Assembly (NCBI GenBank): GCA_958295665.1
Contig: OY282560.1
Location: 264,602,641 to 264,666,640 of the forward strand
DNA length: 64,000 nucleotides
Direction of reading: 5' to 3'
Origin: Tipula vernalis
Lineage: Eukaryota; Arthropoda; Insecta; Diptera; Tipulidae
Shown here: positions 9,886 to 20,867 of the stretch, in pieces
Position numbering within the stretch: the first letter of the stretch is position 1
Layout of the letters: each line of letters starts with the position of its first letter
The notes under the pieces: model-generated
Seen by the model: only the letters and a program-made list of their open reading frames with translations
Database searches by the model: none
What the model was told of the DNA's origin: nothing
Program-made: the position numbers and the translations under genes

Positions 9886-12438
9886 CCCTCATCGGTCTGC
9901 CGAAAACTACGACGAATCGGTTCCTGTGTATGCGCGCGCATACACACCTGTCTTTTCACCTGTAAAAAAGGGCCTCCAAAAAAACCAGGTATAGGTTTTG
10001 TGACTTTTTATCTTTATTGGAATGTTCTCTATCAAAATTAATACTATTTATGGAGATTTACTCAAAAAAATATAAAAAAAAATGCAAAACCGAACATCGC
10101 CATTTTTGAGAAATATGCAAAAAATCGTGAAAAAGTACATTTTTGTTTTTTTCATTTTTTTGCACATTTTTCGCAAATATCATAACGATGATCAGCACAA
10201 ACGAAATTGGCACACTTTCCACAACGTGTAGCGAAAATATTTTTGTTCTTTTTGTATGTGTAGATGTGGCAACGGCCCTTTTTCGAAGTATATGGCAAAT
10301 GGCGAAACGGCCGTATTTCATCGCAAATATCAGCAGCATCGCTAGTTTGCGGTTGAGTTTTGCGTTTTGCGATATGTTGCTCTACAAGAGCCATTCCCAG
10401 TTCTTCAATAAAAAGTCGACGACGAATATTGTGATTGGATCTTTCATTTTTCCAGTCCGGAAACAAAGAAAGAAACGTAACAAATGCATTCAACGCACTA
10501 ACATCAAGCAGGTTACAAAATACTGCCATTGGCCACCGATTGATTTTTCGTTTGCATGTGTCGTAGTCACTATTTGGTCCATTGTATCAACGCCACTCTT
10601 GGTTTTGTTGTAGTCTTTGATAAGGTTCGGTTTCTTCTTTTCATCCTGTTCATTTATGCTGACAACATTGTGGTATGTACTCAGCAATGTGACGAATCGG
10701 TAACGGCGAGGAACATATGACAACATAACAGCTTGCAATTTATATTCATACACAACTTCAGTTGAATAGATTGGCTTTTGACGCATATCAACTAAGACGG
10801 AAGGAATTTCAGTCCTATTTTTTCGAATCGTTCCCAAAATAGTCATACGATTTTTATTCAAATCCTCAGCCAATTGATATGAAGTAAAAAAGTTATCGCA
10901 CGTAACATTCCTATCGGAAAGTCCGTTCACCAAATCCATGACAACACGCCGTCCGAGATTGCGTTCAGGAGCAGTATTTCGATCACGACCAACATAAATT
11001 TGTGTGTTGTATGCATACCAGTTTGATGAGTCGCATAAAACCCAAATCTTTATGCCATATTTTGCCGGTTTTGAAAGAATATACTGACGAAACGGACATC
11101 GCCCACGAAACGGAACTAACTGCTCATCTACGGTTACGTTTTTACCTGGTGTGAATACTGCTTTCAAGTTTTTATTCCATCGTTCGTACACATTTCGAAT
11201 CGGTGCCAATTTATCACGAACAGAAGTAGAAGCAATGGCAATGCGTTCTTCTCGATCATCAAATCGAATGCAACCATGAATACGCTTGAACATTTTCAAG
11301 GACATTGTAGCTCTAAATATTGGTCGACCAGTTCTTTCGTTCCAAAGCTGAGTCACACATTCACCGTACGACCGATACACGCCAGCAAGCAGCAACAATC
11401 CAAAGTATGCATGCAGAGTATCCATGTCAATGTTTTGCCATTGCTTCTTGTACTTTCGCACACCATATAAATTCGTCATGTTCAAAATGATGTGCTCAAT
11501 CGGTCTAAGAAAAATATGAAATGCAGACGAAACATCAACAATATTAGCAGCCGCTATTGCTTTTGGACCTGAGAACATTTCAAAAATAAAACAAACAATA
11601 AACATAAGAAATAAAAAACCTCACAAGCAAGAAAATAAGCATGCATTCATACATTGAGAACACACATACGACAGATACAATGAATCATAACAAAAAGGGT
11701 ATGTTTTTACCTGAAACAATAATATCGGCGCGTCGAAATGAGTTTCTACGACTGAATTCAAATGGCTGCGATGAATATTGAATTTTTTTATCCTTTGACC
11801 AATATTTATTTTCTGGATTTGCTGCATTTTCTTACGCAATATTTTGTTCAATCGGCTCAATGTCTTCTTCATCTTCGTGCTCGCTCAACTCACTTTGAGC
11901 ACTTTCCTCGTCCGATAATACAAAATCATCGTCACTATTTCACGGAGATTCGCCCGTATCACTTTCTGAATCCAAATCCATATCACATTCATCTCTTTGT
12001 CGCCTTTCACGTAAAATTCGATCCATTTTTTACCAAAAAAATAGAACGAAAGCACAACAAGTATGGCACAAAACAAGCAAAAAATAATAATAAACACAAC
12101 CAAATACGAATGACGCAGTAAATAATGTTTACTCGTGTGTGCTCTACGAAAAACTGATGCCAATGGAACGAAAAATAGCGCGTAACATATGTCGACATAC
12201 ACACATACGCGAGCGGCAGATGTATGTGTATGTGCGCGCATACAATGGAACCGATTCGTAACTAAAGCTGCTCAGGCAATACCAAACATGGACGACATAT
12301 AGTGACTGAATTTTTCGATTCTATAGCCAAAATAAATCTACTTTACAGAAAACCAGTTCATTCCGACGCGCCGTCTTTATTTTATTCAAATTTAAAAATC
12401 AAAATTGTATGTGCGCGCATACAAGGAACCGATTAGGG
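9886..12438 (-). mobile_element. piggyBac element, full length, TTAA target duplication
   Basis: 2553 bp, flanked by TTAA at 9882-9885 and 12439-12442. The TIRs begin CCCTCATCGG (left) and CCCTAATCGG (right, minus strand). Subterminal repeats carry TGTATGTGCGCGCATACA next to GGAACCGATT: two on the right (about 12229 and 12407) and one inverted on the left (about 9916-9945). They recall the internal repeats that piggyBac transposases bind. The single gene is on the minus strand. Confidence 0.95.
10152..12026 (-). pseudogene. piggyBac transposase, two-exon pseudogene
   Basis: DDD-type transposase acting at TTAA sites. Exon 1 (12026-11711) starts MDRILRERRQRDECD and is acidic. TGA at 11942-11940 and TAA at 11834-11832 break it. 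A 142-bp GT-AG intron (11569-11710) joins VS to GPKAIAAANIVD. Catalytic Asp residues are in TVDEQL (11128), TCDNFF (10897) and GVDTMDQ (10588); their spacings of 77 and 103 codons are close to the family's usual values. A one-base deletion near 10570 shifts the frame before CKRKINRWPMAVF. The C-terminal Cys-rich finger (ATRCGKCANFVCADH, CEKC) is present, but RCHIY has Tyr where a Cys is expected. Confidence 0.93.
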
Positions 12439-13969
12439 TTAATACGTAGTGCAAGGTTCTAGTAGAAAGAAAAATCAAAATTACTATTGAAATCTTACGG
12501 TATATGTAAAAGCAAAAAAAAAGAGGAAAAGCATTAAAACTGATTGATGTACTGTATTTCAAGTGAAAGTATTCTAATTCCTAAATAAAAATCATAATCT
12601 GTGTAAGTGAAGTTAAATGAACAAAAATATAAAATTAAATGGTAATACGCAAAACGTATGAACCAAACAGTGCGTGATTTTAGTGCTTGACATCACAAAC
12701 TGCTAATAAAAGTTAAGCCGTTGGAAAATTGTCGTAAAATGAGTGAAATGGCTTAGCAAAGGTAAAATCATATTTCTGCAATCAACATGGCGGATCATCT
12801 TTCAACAACGCGGTTCATCATTTAAAAACAATAAGTATTTACTTTATTTTTTTATTTTGAAATTATCTACCTTAATTAAATTATTTAGTTTATTTAGAAT
12901 AAGGTTAGTTAGCTAGGGTTTAGTTATTCACTTTGGTGTTTTGTTAAAATTCGAGTGAAAATATTTTCTCAAATTGTTATAATGTAAACAAGTTCATTTT
13001 TTTATCTCTCGAAATATAAATTGTTAAATGCATAGTTTGTAAAAATTCAAGTATTCATGGATCTTTTATTTATTATTTTTTTTTATGGTGCTTGAGTTAT
13101 TATTCTGAAATGCAGTAATTTCTGTGTTGTGTTGTGAGGATGTGAGGTTAGTATGGTCGATTAATTTTTTTTTATGTTTGGTGAGTATTCTCTAGCTGCT
13201 TTCCCGCCTTCATTAATGCTGTTTAGATGGTATTGTTATTCTCGTCGAACTATCCCTTTTCCTTGTTCATCCATCTATTTTTATTTTTTTTACTATTATT
13301 TTTTTTTTATGCTGTTTAACCAGGTTTGTGCTTCCTCCAAGATCACCCACCTCAGCCCTGAGCTTTAGCCGCGCTTAGAAGACCGCATTTCGAGGTTCGG
13401 TACAAATAACTATAAATTTCAGTTACGGCAGATGTTCTGAGGAGCAATGAGTTATCATTGTCATCCGTCACAATCTGACCAACCCGTAACAACTTCTTCA
13501 CTTTATTTTCTAGAACTGACAACTGACAAATACGCAGTAATGATGATAATACTGATGTGTAGGAATGATCGTGTAATGCTATAAATTATTGAAGCGAGTT
13601 ATGGTAATGACACTAATATTGACCGTGTAATGGGCCTTTTATGAGATTCATTTTTCATCTGGGACCGTGATTTTAATTCTCTGGCCGCAATTTTTACTAT
13701 CGTTTTAAATTGTGAAATTATGTGTTTTTGTGAGTGACATGAACATCCGATGATTATGCAGAAACCGGAAATTGTTCAATGTTTGTTAGTTCGATTTGTG
13801 CTGTAGATATTGGTTGTGAAATAGTTTAGGCGAATTTCCTATTTCTGCAAATGTTTATATGTCATATCTGCTTGTTCTATTCGCTTATTTTTACACACTG
13901 TTCCATTTTCAAAAATATTGGCAATGCCATTATGTATTAACAATGAAATAAGTCAGCGTTTCGTTCTCG
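11592..13969. repeat. Near-identical direct duplication, copy 2
   Basis: Partner of 1-2377. This copy sits inside an uninterrupted nest (piggyBac in Harbinger-1 in the outer element), so it looks like the ancestral context and copy 1 the derived one. Copy 1 breaks off at a position inside the outer element that has no TIR or target-site signal, so the break is not transposon-mediated. Confidence 0.9.
12443..13638. other. Right arm of Harbinger-1
   Basis: About 1.2 kb between the piggyBac and the right TIR of Harbinger-1. I see no recognisable second protein. T-rich runs around 13070-13300 generate short hydrophobic ORFs that I do not consider genes. Confidence 0.55.
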
Positions 13970-14789
13970 TCCAATTCTTAGCAATTCAATAGCATGCATG
14001 AATCTAAAAATTATGCATTAGATATGCCACTATATTTAGCCACAATATAAATGCGAGCCATGAAGCTTACTTTTGTGTGTACCATTGACGTCAAAAGTTG
14101 TCATTTTCTATCCAAAAATCTCCGTATTTCGCGTAAATTAATGTATTTAAAGTATGAGGCGGCGAAATTTTCCAAAAACTGATTGCACAATTCGGACAGC
14201 ATAATACAAAATTATGAATGTACGGGTATATCTTTGAAATAAATGTCAAAAATTAGTACTAAAAAATATTTATCACAGGTTTCGGACACAGTCTTACACT
14301 GTGACCGAAACCTGTGATAAATATTTTTTAGTACAGCTATTTGACATTTATTTGAAACAACTGCACTCACCCTATTTATCATAGTATTTCCCTGTAAAAA
14401 TTATTGACAGGTTCAGAATAAAACAAATCTCATCTTTCTTTTCTTTCTTCCTCAACATAAAAACAAAAAGTGGTGCGATGTGATTAAAAAAAAAATAATA
14501 ATAATTAAATTTTATTAAATAATTGTCGAAGTAATTAATTACAGTAATTGGTCTACTTATAATTTGAAATAAATAAAATTATTGTAGTGATTGACCTGCC
14601 TCGTACTCCAACATAAGAAGAAATCATGAATGATAAATACAAAAGAAGTAAGTTTGGTGTATACACCTAATTTATCATATTAATATTTATATAATTATGT
14701 ACTTGTATTTATAATTATGTACATATTATAAATAAATGTACAATGTAAACCTTTTTAATTAGTGTATATTTTTATTATAAAACAATCGG

Positions 14790-15403
14790 TTTATTTGCGA
14801 CGACGAAGTCGAGAAATTAATAAAAGCGCGTATGCATCATGCTAGTTTATTTAAAACCAAATTCTACAAAAGGAATGAGATTTGGCTGTAAGTAGCATTT
14901 ATTTAATTTGTATTTTGTGTTGTAATAAAAAGTGGGTAATCTTTTTGTTTTCTTTTCAGCGAAATTCAACGTAAGGGTGGTTTATGGGCATATTCGCCGG
15001 ACCAATTAAGACTAAAATAGAACTACCTTTATAAAATATATAAAGTGAGTGTTATACATAATTAATTTTTCAAAATTATAAAATATATTCTTTTTAGGAA
15101 TTGTTATCACCACCATCAGGCATTAATACAGAAGATGGGGAGGAGACGGCAGAATCGTGGAAGTGGTTTCGGTTGATCCACGAATTTGGAGAAACCCAAC
15201 ATGCAATCAACCCACTAATTTTCTTAAGTAGTGTTCCGGGAAGCACTCATATTGCCGAAATAGAAGAAGAAGCAGAATTCAATTTTGAGGAAGTTACGTT
15301 TCAGGCCCATCCGTTTCGCCTATGCCTAAATGGAATACAGCTAATAAATGTCGTAAACGAGAAACGCTGCTCGATTTATATAAAAAGGATTCTAAAAGAA
15401 TAA
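14790..15403 (+). pseudogene. Myb/SANT-like second protein of Harbinger-2, pseudogene
   Basis: The accessory DNA-binding protein of PIF/Harbinger elements, which helps the transposase in this family. Exon 1 encodes CDDEVEKLIKARMHHASLFK and then KFYKRNEIW (to about 14889), a trihelix-like Myb start. A GT-AG intron follows (GTAAGT near 14890, TTTTCAG near 14959). The next exon encodes EIQRKGGLWAYSPDQLRLK and then TAG where Trp is usual in K-W. A later stretch (15101-15403) reads MLSPPSGINTEDGEETAESW and ESWKWFRLIHEFGE, and ends RILKE. No clear initiator ATG precedes exon 1. Confidence 0.7.
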
Positions 15404-15585
15404 AAAAGACGGGTAAATGTATTTTTTACAGGGATACTCAATGAAGGAAAACATTCCGTTTAATTTACCATCCTCTTCAGATTCAGAGTAGCATTTTTGG
15501 CGAGACGTTTACCCATCTTTTTTAATCTTTTGGATTCCTTACTTATAGTTAATAGTAATTTTTTGTTAAATAAAGCTAAATAATC

Positions 15586-15854
15586 TATAAATAGTTACAA
15601 ATGAAATGAATTTTTCAATGTAGGAATTTTTGACAAAATTATTTAAAATTAGTTTAACTTCATGCAAAAAAATCCAATTTTGGAATTCAAAAATTGGATT
15701 TTTTTTGCATGAAATTAAACCAAATTTAAAAAATTCTAAGGATAAGGTATTTCTGGGTCTCAAATAATTTTTAATAATCTTATTATTGTTAAAAAAAATA
15801 ATTTTGTTAAAAATGCCTACATTTATAAATTCACTTCATTTGTAACTATTTATA
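15586..15854. mobile_element. 269-bp palindromic MITE inside Harbinger-2
   Basis: The ends read TATAAATAGTTACAAATGAA and its near-perfect inverted copy. The centre (15648-15722) holds a strong hairpin around AATCCAATTTTGGAATTC. Target duplication is not clear. Just right of it, 15855-16000 carries repeated TATGTACTTATA/TACATAGAG words. Confidence 0.8.
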
Positions 15855-16228
15855 CATAATATGTACTTATACATAGAGTTTTGAACGTAGTACTATGTAT
15901 AACTACATATTATATACATAGTGCTTGATATGTACTTAGTACATAATATGTACTTATAAATAGAGTAGTAAATAATTTGTAGTTTTACATAGAGTTGGAA
16001 TCATTTTTTAATAATTTTAATATTAAATAAATTTAATATTTTACGAAATGATGGCTTGCCCTGCTTGGGTCAACATCGCCTTTATATTTTAGTATTTTTT
16101 AATAAAACCGAAATAAAAAGACTGAAATAAATTAAAAAATAACTACATATTTCCTTTTTTTTGTAAGAAATTTATCATCTGGTCGACAGCCTTTAGGTTT
16201 AGCCATTTTATTATAAATAGAAATAAAT

Positions 16229-17326
16229 TTAGATATTTAAATTATTCGCCATTTTATGCCTAACCGAAACAGAGTTTTGATCGGGAACATGATTGGGAAA
16301 TTCATATATTCGTGCCGTATCATCTTTGGTCATCCAGTCGATTGTTACATTGTCTTTTGATGCAACGCAAATGTTATGAAAAGTGCAACAGACTCCGACA
16401 GTCTTAACACAATTTGTGATCTTCAATTCCAATTGCTTATTAAAAATACTTCTCTATCGGGTTTTATATGCCCGAAAGCACATTCAATAGCAGTTCTTCC
16501 TTTGCTGTGTTTTTCACTAAACCGTTTTTCTGTAGCATTTAAAGTTCCAGTGTATTTAAATGGTGTAATAATGCTTATGGGTACTAGTCGGCAAGGGTAC
16601 CTACTATCGGATGGTGGAGGATACCATTTTTCTTGAAAATTGGACTGTTATATAAAACTCGAGTAACGTGAACGGAACCCAGGTATCCAATAAAAACATC
16701 CAGAAATCGAAAAGTTGCATCGCAAATTTCCTGACATTGTACAGAATAGTCTAATTTTCTGTTTATGTAGTGGTCATGCAGATGTGTAGGACACGAAATT
16801 TTTACGTGAGTACCATCGAGTGCTCCAACGACACGATTAAAAACCGGTGATCCAGCACGTCTTGCAAATTTTCGTCCTATTTCTTCCAACGCAGCAGCAG
16901 GCGGTAACCGAATTACCAGTGGCATAATTTTATCGTTAGTGAAATCAAGCATCTTATGGATTATATCGTTAATAGTATTCCTTGGAATACCCATAACAGC
17001 TCCAACTAACCTGTAGCTAGTGCCACTAGCTAACCACAATAAAAACGCCATTAATTCTATTTCAGGAGACCATCCATGACTTTTTCTATCCAATAATTTT
17101 CCGATTTCCTTAAAAGTTTGTGCAGCAACTCTTAAATGTTTTCTGGTGACGAGGTTGTTATATGCCAATACTTTGGTGATAATTGAATTATGACCGTAGG
17201 ATGGTGGGGTGTGTAGCTTAATCGCAACTTCTGTAAATTACTAAATACAACTAACGTACTCTGCTGCCACTTTTTAATGTAACGGCAATAATAATAAAGA
17301 AGTACAAATAAAATAATATCCTCCAT
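16229..17326 (-). pseudogene. Harbinger (HARBI1-like) transposase of Harbinger-2, pseudogene
   Basis: DDE transposase of PIF/Harbinger. The N-terminal frame starts at ATG 17326 and ends at 17132. The frame shifts near 17150 into RKHLRVAAQTFKEIGKLLD. The helix-turn-helix region FLLWLASGTSYRLVGAVMGI follows, then the first catalytic Asp in GALDGTHVKI. The expected second Asp (usual GSVHD) is Val in GSVHVTRV (codon 16667-16665). A frameshift near 16635 leads to YPPPSDSRYPCRLVPISIIT, then the Glu region KGRTAIECAFGHIKPDRE. A last shift near 16430 leads to CCTFHNICVASKDN and the end at 16229. Lost Asp plus three shifts make it inactive. Confidence 0.87.
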
Positions 17327-17597
17327 GGTTGATGTTTTATTTTAAAAAAAGTTAATGGTAAATAAAAATAAAAATAACCCTTTTTCACAAATATTGCAAT
17401 TTTTTAATAGCACGTTGCGATTTTTAAATTCAAATTTAGTGAACAAATGATTTTGACAAACGGGGAAATCTTTCAAAAAATTGTATCAGTAATCGGGCAG
17501 TAAAACGAATAAAATTTAACAAAGGGGAATATTTTTCAAATAAATGTCAAAATTGTGTACTAAAAAATATTTATCACAGGTTTCGGGCACAGTCTTA

Positions 17598-19735
17598 ATA
17601 GCAAATTACTAAGACATGCCCTCAAGTAATACCACGGTCTTAGAGTAGAGCAGATTGAGTAGAGAGGCGGTAGAAAATATAGTACTATCTGACAAGGAGG
17701 TGGAGTATCGATCACAAAAGTTTTTTGTTTCTGTTATTCGAATGGTAGAAAGCGATACTCCGTCCAGACTGAAGTTCTGAGTAAAGAATTATATCAGCCA
17801 ATTCTCACGTTGCTCACATAATGTTGTGATGTGAACAAATGGTTTGATACTGAACAGGGTAATTTAAATTCTTAAGGTTTTCAGCGGTATACTAGAGAGG
17901 TGTATCTGGAGCTAATCTTAAAAGTCGAAGATGAAAAATGGCGCAATGCGATTTTGATTGCTGTTCAACACGTATTAGTTCTAAATAATGTAACATTAAT
18001 TGTGAATCTGTCATTTGGTTGCTTGGGAAATATTGGGGAAGAGGTCTCCAAATTTAAGAAAAACCATGACATCTTTTAAGGTTGATTTGGCGACATATAT
18101 CGGATGCTTTGTGCGAAAAGTGTCATTGGATAAGTTGGATAAACCTAATTTTTTATTAAACGTGGAGAGTCTCAATATTATGTTAGTTCATGATTTAACT
18201 CTAATCAGTATGGAATGCGTCTCGCAGACTCATTTTAAGTTCGTTAGCTAAAAAATAACCGAAAAATATATTTGTAATTTTTAATTGTAACGGAAATAGG
18301 CCTAACTGGAATTAGTTGTGTATAAATAATAAGGGACTAATGGGACTAATTTAAGGCTAACTTATTCCATGAGCCCTTGCGTTTGCGAGGAGAGACGAAC
18401 AGATATGAGAGTCTCTATATATTTGGATACGGCAACTCCTGTACTAAATTTTGTAGAAACATTCTGTATGACATGTACTCCGGCACTTGAGCAGGGGAAT
18501 CGTCTGATGTATAATAACTCAAAAATTGTATGTTATTTTTATTAGTCCAATTTGAAAATAAATAAAGATAGTAAATTTTATAACATTTCTTCAAAAATTA
18601 TACGTATGAGTTCGAGAGATTTATCGCTTGCTTTTATGTAGGTAAAATGACCCATGCTGATTAGGATAAACTTTATGCTTTTAAAATAACATCATTTGTT
18701 TCACAAATAATAATTCCTATTTAATTAAAATAAAGCAATAATTCTTATTTGTTTGGCCTACGGCATCGAAGCAGAATTTAACAGTCCAAATTGTTGGCAA
18801 AAAAAAAATCAATCTATTGATATAATGAAAAAGTGCTCCCTTCTCAATAAAACTGAAGACTGAAAGTCATTGAAATTCCACCAATATCCTTTATTGCATT
18901 ATTTTCTCTAAATAGTTTATTTAATGCACTCTAATTAAAACTCGGAACATTTCGTACTCAACAAAGTAAAGTGGGTATAGGTACAACTTGTGAAATAAAG
19001 AAAACTAAAAGCTTTAGACGATTAATTTGCTATATATTATTATTTTTGGGATCAAAAAGCTAAAACGAAAATTATGTGAAAATAAGGATAGTGTGGAAAA
19101 ATGGAAGAAAAAACTCAGCAACTTGTTGAGAATATACTCGAGTATACGAGTAGAATTTTTTATGTATAGTAATTTGGTTTATTATCACTAAGCAAAACGA
19201 GAAAGAGTAGAGTTAAAAGTTTAAGTTAATTGAAAATAAAAAATAACGAAAACAACTTGTTGCTGTAGGTTATACACGTACACAAAAAAAAAAAAATTAA
19301 AAGTTTGAATAAGATGAATGAGAAGGTAAAATTGTTGTACAAAAGGTATGGAATTTTCACAGTTATTTTTCCGTCTTAACTTTATTATCACACCTAATTA
19401 AAAACTTCTTAGAACAAAAAAATAATAAAAATTAATAATTATATAAAAATATTTCCAACCATGATATCTTTAAGCAAAAAAGAATATTTTTTTGCCAGCT
19501 CAGATGAATATTAAGTATTAAAGCGTTATCGTTTTTCTTCTGTGCGACTTAAAATTTTACTTGCTTCAAGGAAAAATTATCGTTGAATTATTATTGTCAT
19601 CATCATCAACATTTTTTTCGTGTTTCATTGTAATTTATCAACACTTTGTGTTTGTTTTTAAATTTTCTTTCTATTTTTTATTTTTTTTTTTTTATAAATA
19701 AATAAACAAAAATATAAATAATTAAATAAAACAAA
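17598..19735. other. Intergenic stretch without recognised features
   Basis: No supportable gene or element. A 78-codon ORF at 18015-18251 (starting MVAWEILGKRSP) matches no family I recognise. The rest is AT-rich, with T-rich tracts near 19670-19695 that could hold the polyadenylation region of the exon at 19736-19941. Confidence 0.5.
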
Positions 19736-19941
19736 TTAATTTCCTTGCGTATATATAGTGATTGCTGACGGTGATTGACGCCCATTGATAAAAAGATAAT
19801 CTTTATTTTGTATCTTAAATGGTTCAATGTGCTCGACGTTATTGTAATATCCCGTACTATGTACTATCCATCCCTCGATATGGTTATAAATGTAAATGTA
19901 GTAGTGATCATTTTCCATTGTGACACCAAACAGCACATCCT
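19736..19941 (-). CDS. Possible host gene, 3'-terminal exon (EAR/EPTP-like repeat?)
   Basis: On the minus strand a polypyrimidine tract and TAG acceptor (19942-19944) lead into an open exon that ends in TAA at 19736. It reads DVLFGVTMENDHYYIYIYNH, then EGWIVHSTGYYNNVEHIEPF, then KIQNKDYLFINGRQSPSAIT and IYTQGN. The pattern of Phe-x-Ile, a short gap, YLFIN and S-x-IY resembles the epitempin/EAR seven-blade repeats of secreted proteins. That match is by eye and tentative. There are no stops or frame breaks, unlike the transposon genes around it. AATAAA-type signals occur downstream in the A-rich tract near 19670-19695. The upstream exons were not found. Confidence 0.45.
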
Positions 19942-20342
19942 CTAAAAAAAAAAAATAAACAAAAATACGTGGAATTAGTAACTTTATTTGTAAAAGAGAT
20001 CAGAAATACATAGAGAAATATACAAGCAATACTAAGAAACATTATTTTGATTTTCTTTAGGTTACATTGAGAAATTCTACTTATCGTAAATAAATTTCCG
20101 AACAAAACCACAAAAAAATATTTGAGGGCCATTTTCGTTTGGAATTCGTTTCTCTTTATTTATGTAACAGAAATAATCGGCGGAAGTTAGAAATGGGACT
20201 GCCATTACTTTAATATTTAGAACAAATCATTGTATGAAACAATTTAAATCATATTTTATCAATTAAAGTTGGAAATTCATTAATTTCGAAATTGCTGACG
20301 AACTTAATTAAACCTTTAAATTTGAACGTTGAATTCAAAGTG
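19942..20342. other. Probable intron or intergenic DNA
   Basis: If the exon at 19736-19941 is real, this is its upstream intron on the minus strand. No other gene is visible. Confidence 0.4.
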
Positions 20343-20344
20343 TA

Positions 20345-20865
20345 CAGTGCCTGGCCATATTAGTATGAATGTTTCAATTATATTTAATTTTTGGATTTAT
20401 CGGTTCTTGAAACGCCATCTATGACTGAAAAAAAAAATGCAATTGTGTTTGATTTTATAGATGGCGACAAACCACTTTCATGTTTTCCGTTTTGACATTT
20501 TAATTCCATCTATACGGCAGACTAAAAGGGGAATCCCTGAAAGTACTTTTCTTTATTCTCAAGAGGAAGAAGGCCCAAGAACTAAAAACAACCAAGACCC
20601 AGCTTATTGAACGCCTTGCCCCGACGTGTGGAAGCACTTATGAAGGCCAAAGGCAACTTAACAAAATATTAAAATTTGACTAAGGTCAATTAAACCATAT
20701 ATAAAATCCTGAATTGAATTTAGAAAGAAAAATGTGTTGTAATACACTATATTCAAATAAATATTTTTCAAATTTAAATTTTGAGTTTTTATAATGTATC
20801 ATTAACAATTTCTAAGAAAAGTTAAAAAAAAAAATCAACATTCATACTAATATGGCCAGGCACTG
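20345..20865 (+). mobile_element. Tc1 deletion derivative (521 bp)
   Basis: Perfect-looking TIRs of about 29 bp start CAGTGCCTGGCCATATTAGT, with TA on both sides (20343-20344, 20866-20867). Inside, the C-terminus of a Tc1 transposase survives on the plus strand (about 20608-20670: ALPRRVEALMKAKGNLTKY, then stop), matching the usual Tc1 ending. The rest of the gene has been deleted. Confidence 0.9.
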
Positions 20866-20867
20866 TA

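Larger units (their letters stand above)
7358..13638. mobile_element. Harbinger-1, PIF/Harbinger element with nested piggyBac
   Basis: The TIR begins AAGGCCCATTACACGGTCAA and matches the inverted right end at about 13606-13638 for over 30 bp. The flanks are TTA at 7355-7357 and 13639-13641, the 3-bp TWA target typical of PIF/Harbinger. The transposase relict runs on the minus strand in the left part. The element is split by the piggyBac at 9886-12438. Without that insertion it is about 3.7 kb. I could not find a second (Myb-like) gene in the right arm. Confidence 0.88.
7159..14293. mobile_element. Outer TIR element split by Harbinger-1
   Basis: The left end (7159) reads GACTGTGTCCGAAACCTGTG and the right end (14293) is its reverse complement. 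About 60 bp of each TIR match, through TTTTTTAGTACTAATTTTTG. Removing Harbinger-1 leaves about 850 bp of non-coding DNA (7159-7357 plus 13642-14293). The right flank is TTA (14294-14296). The left flank is TTG (7156-7158), a one-base decay of the same duplication. The TIR is shared with Harbinger-2, so this is probably a non-autonomous relative of it. Confidence 0.75.
14297..17594. mobile_element. Harbinger-2, two-gene PIF/Harbinger element
   Basis: 3298 bp. TIRs are CACTGTGACCGAAACCTGTG on the left and its near complement on the right; flanks are TTA at 14294-14296 and 17595-17597. It holds a plus-strand Myb/SANT-like gene relict and a minus-strand transposase relict, the usual convergent two-gene plan of the family. 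Its left TTA also serves as the right target duplication of the outer element at 7159-14293, so one inserted directly against the other. Confidence 0.9.

Noticed and set aside
11276..11470. Plus-strand ORF inside the piggyBac
   Set aside because: It is the shadow of the transposase catalytic domain on the other strand.
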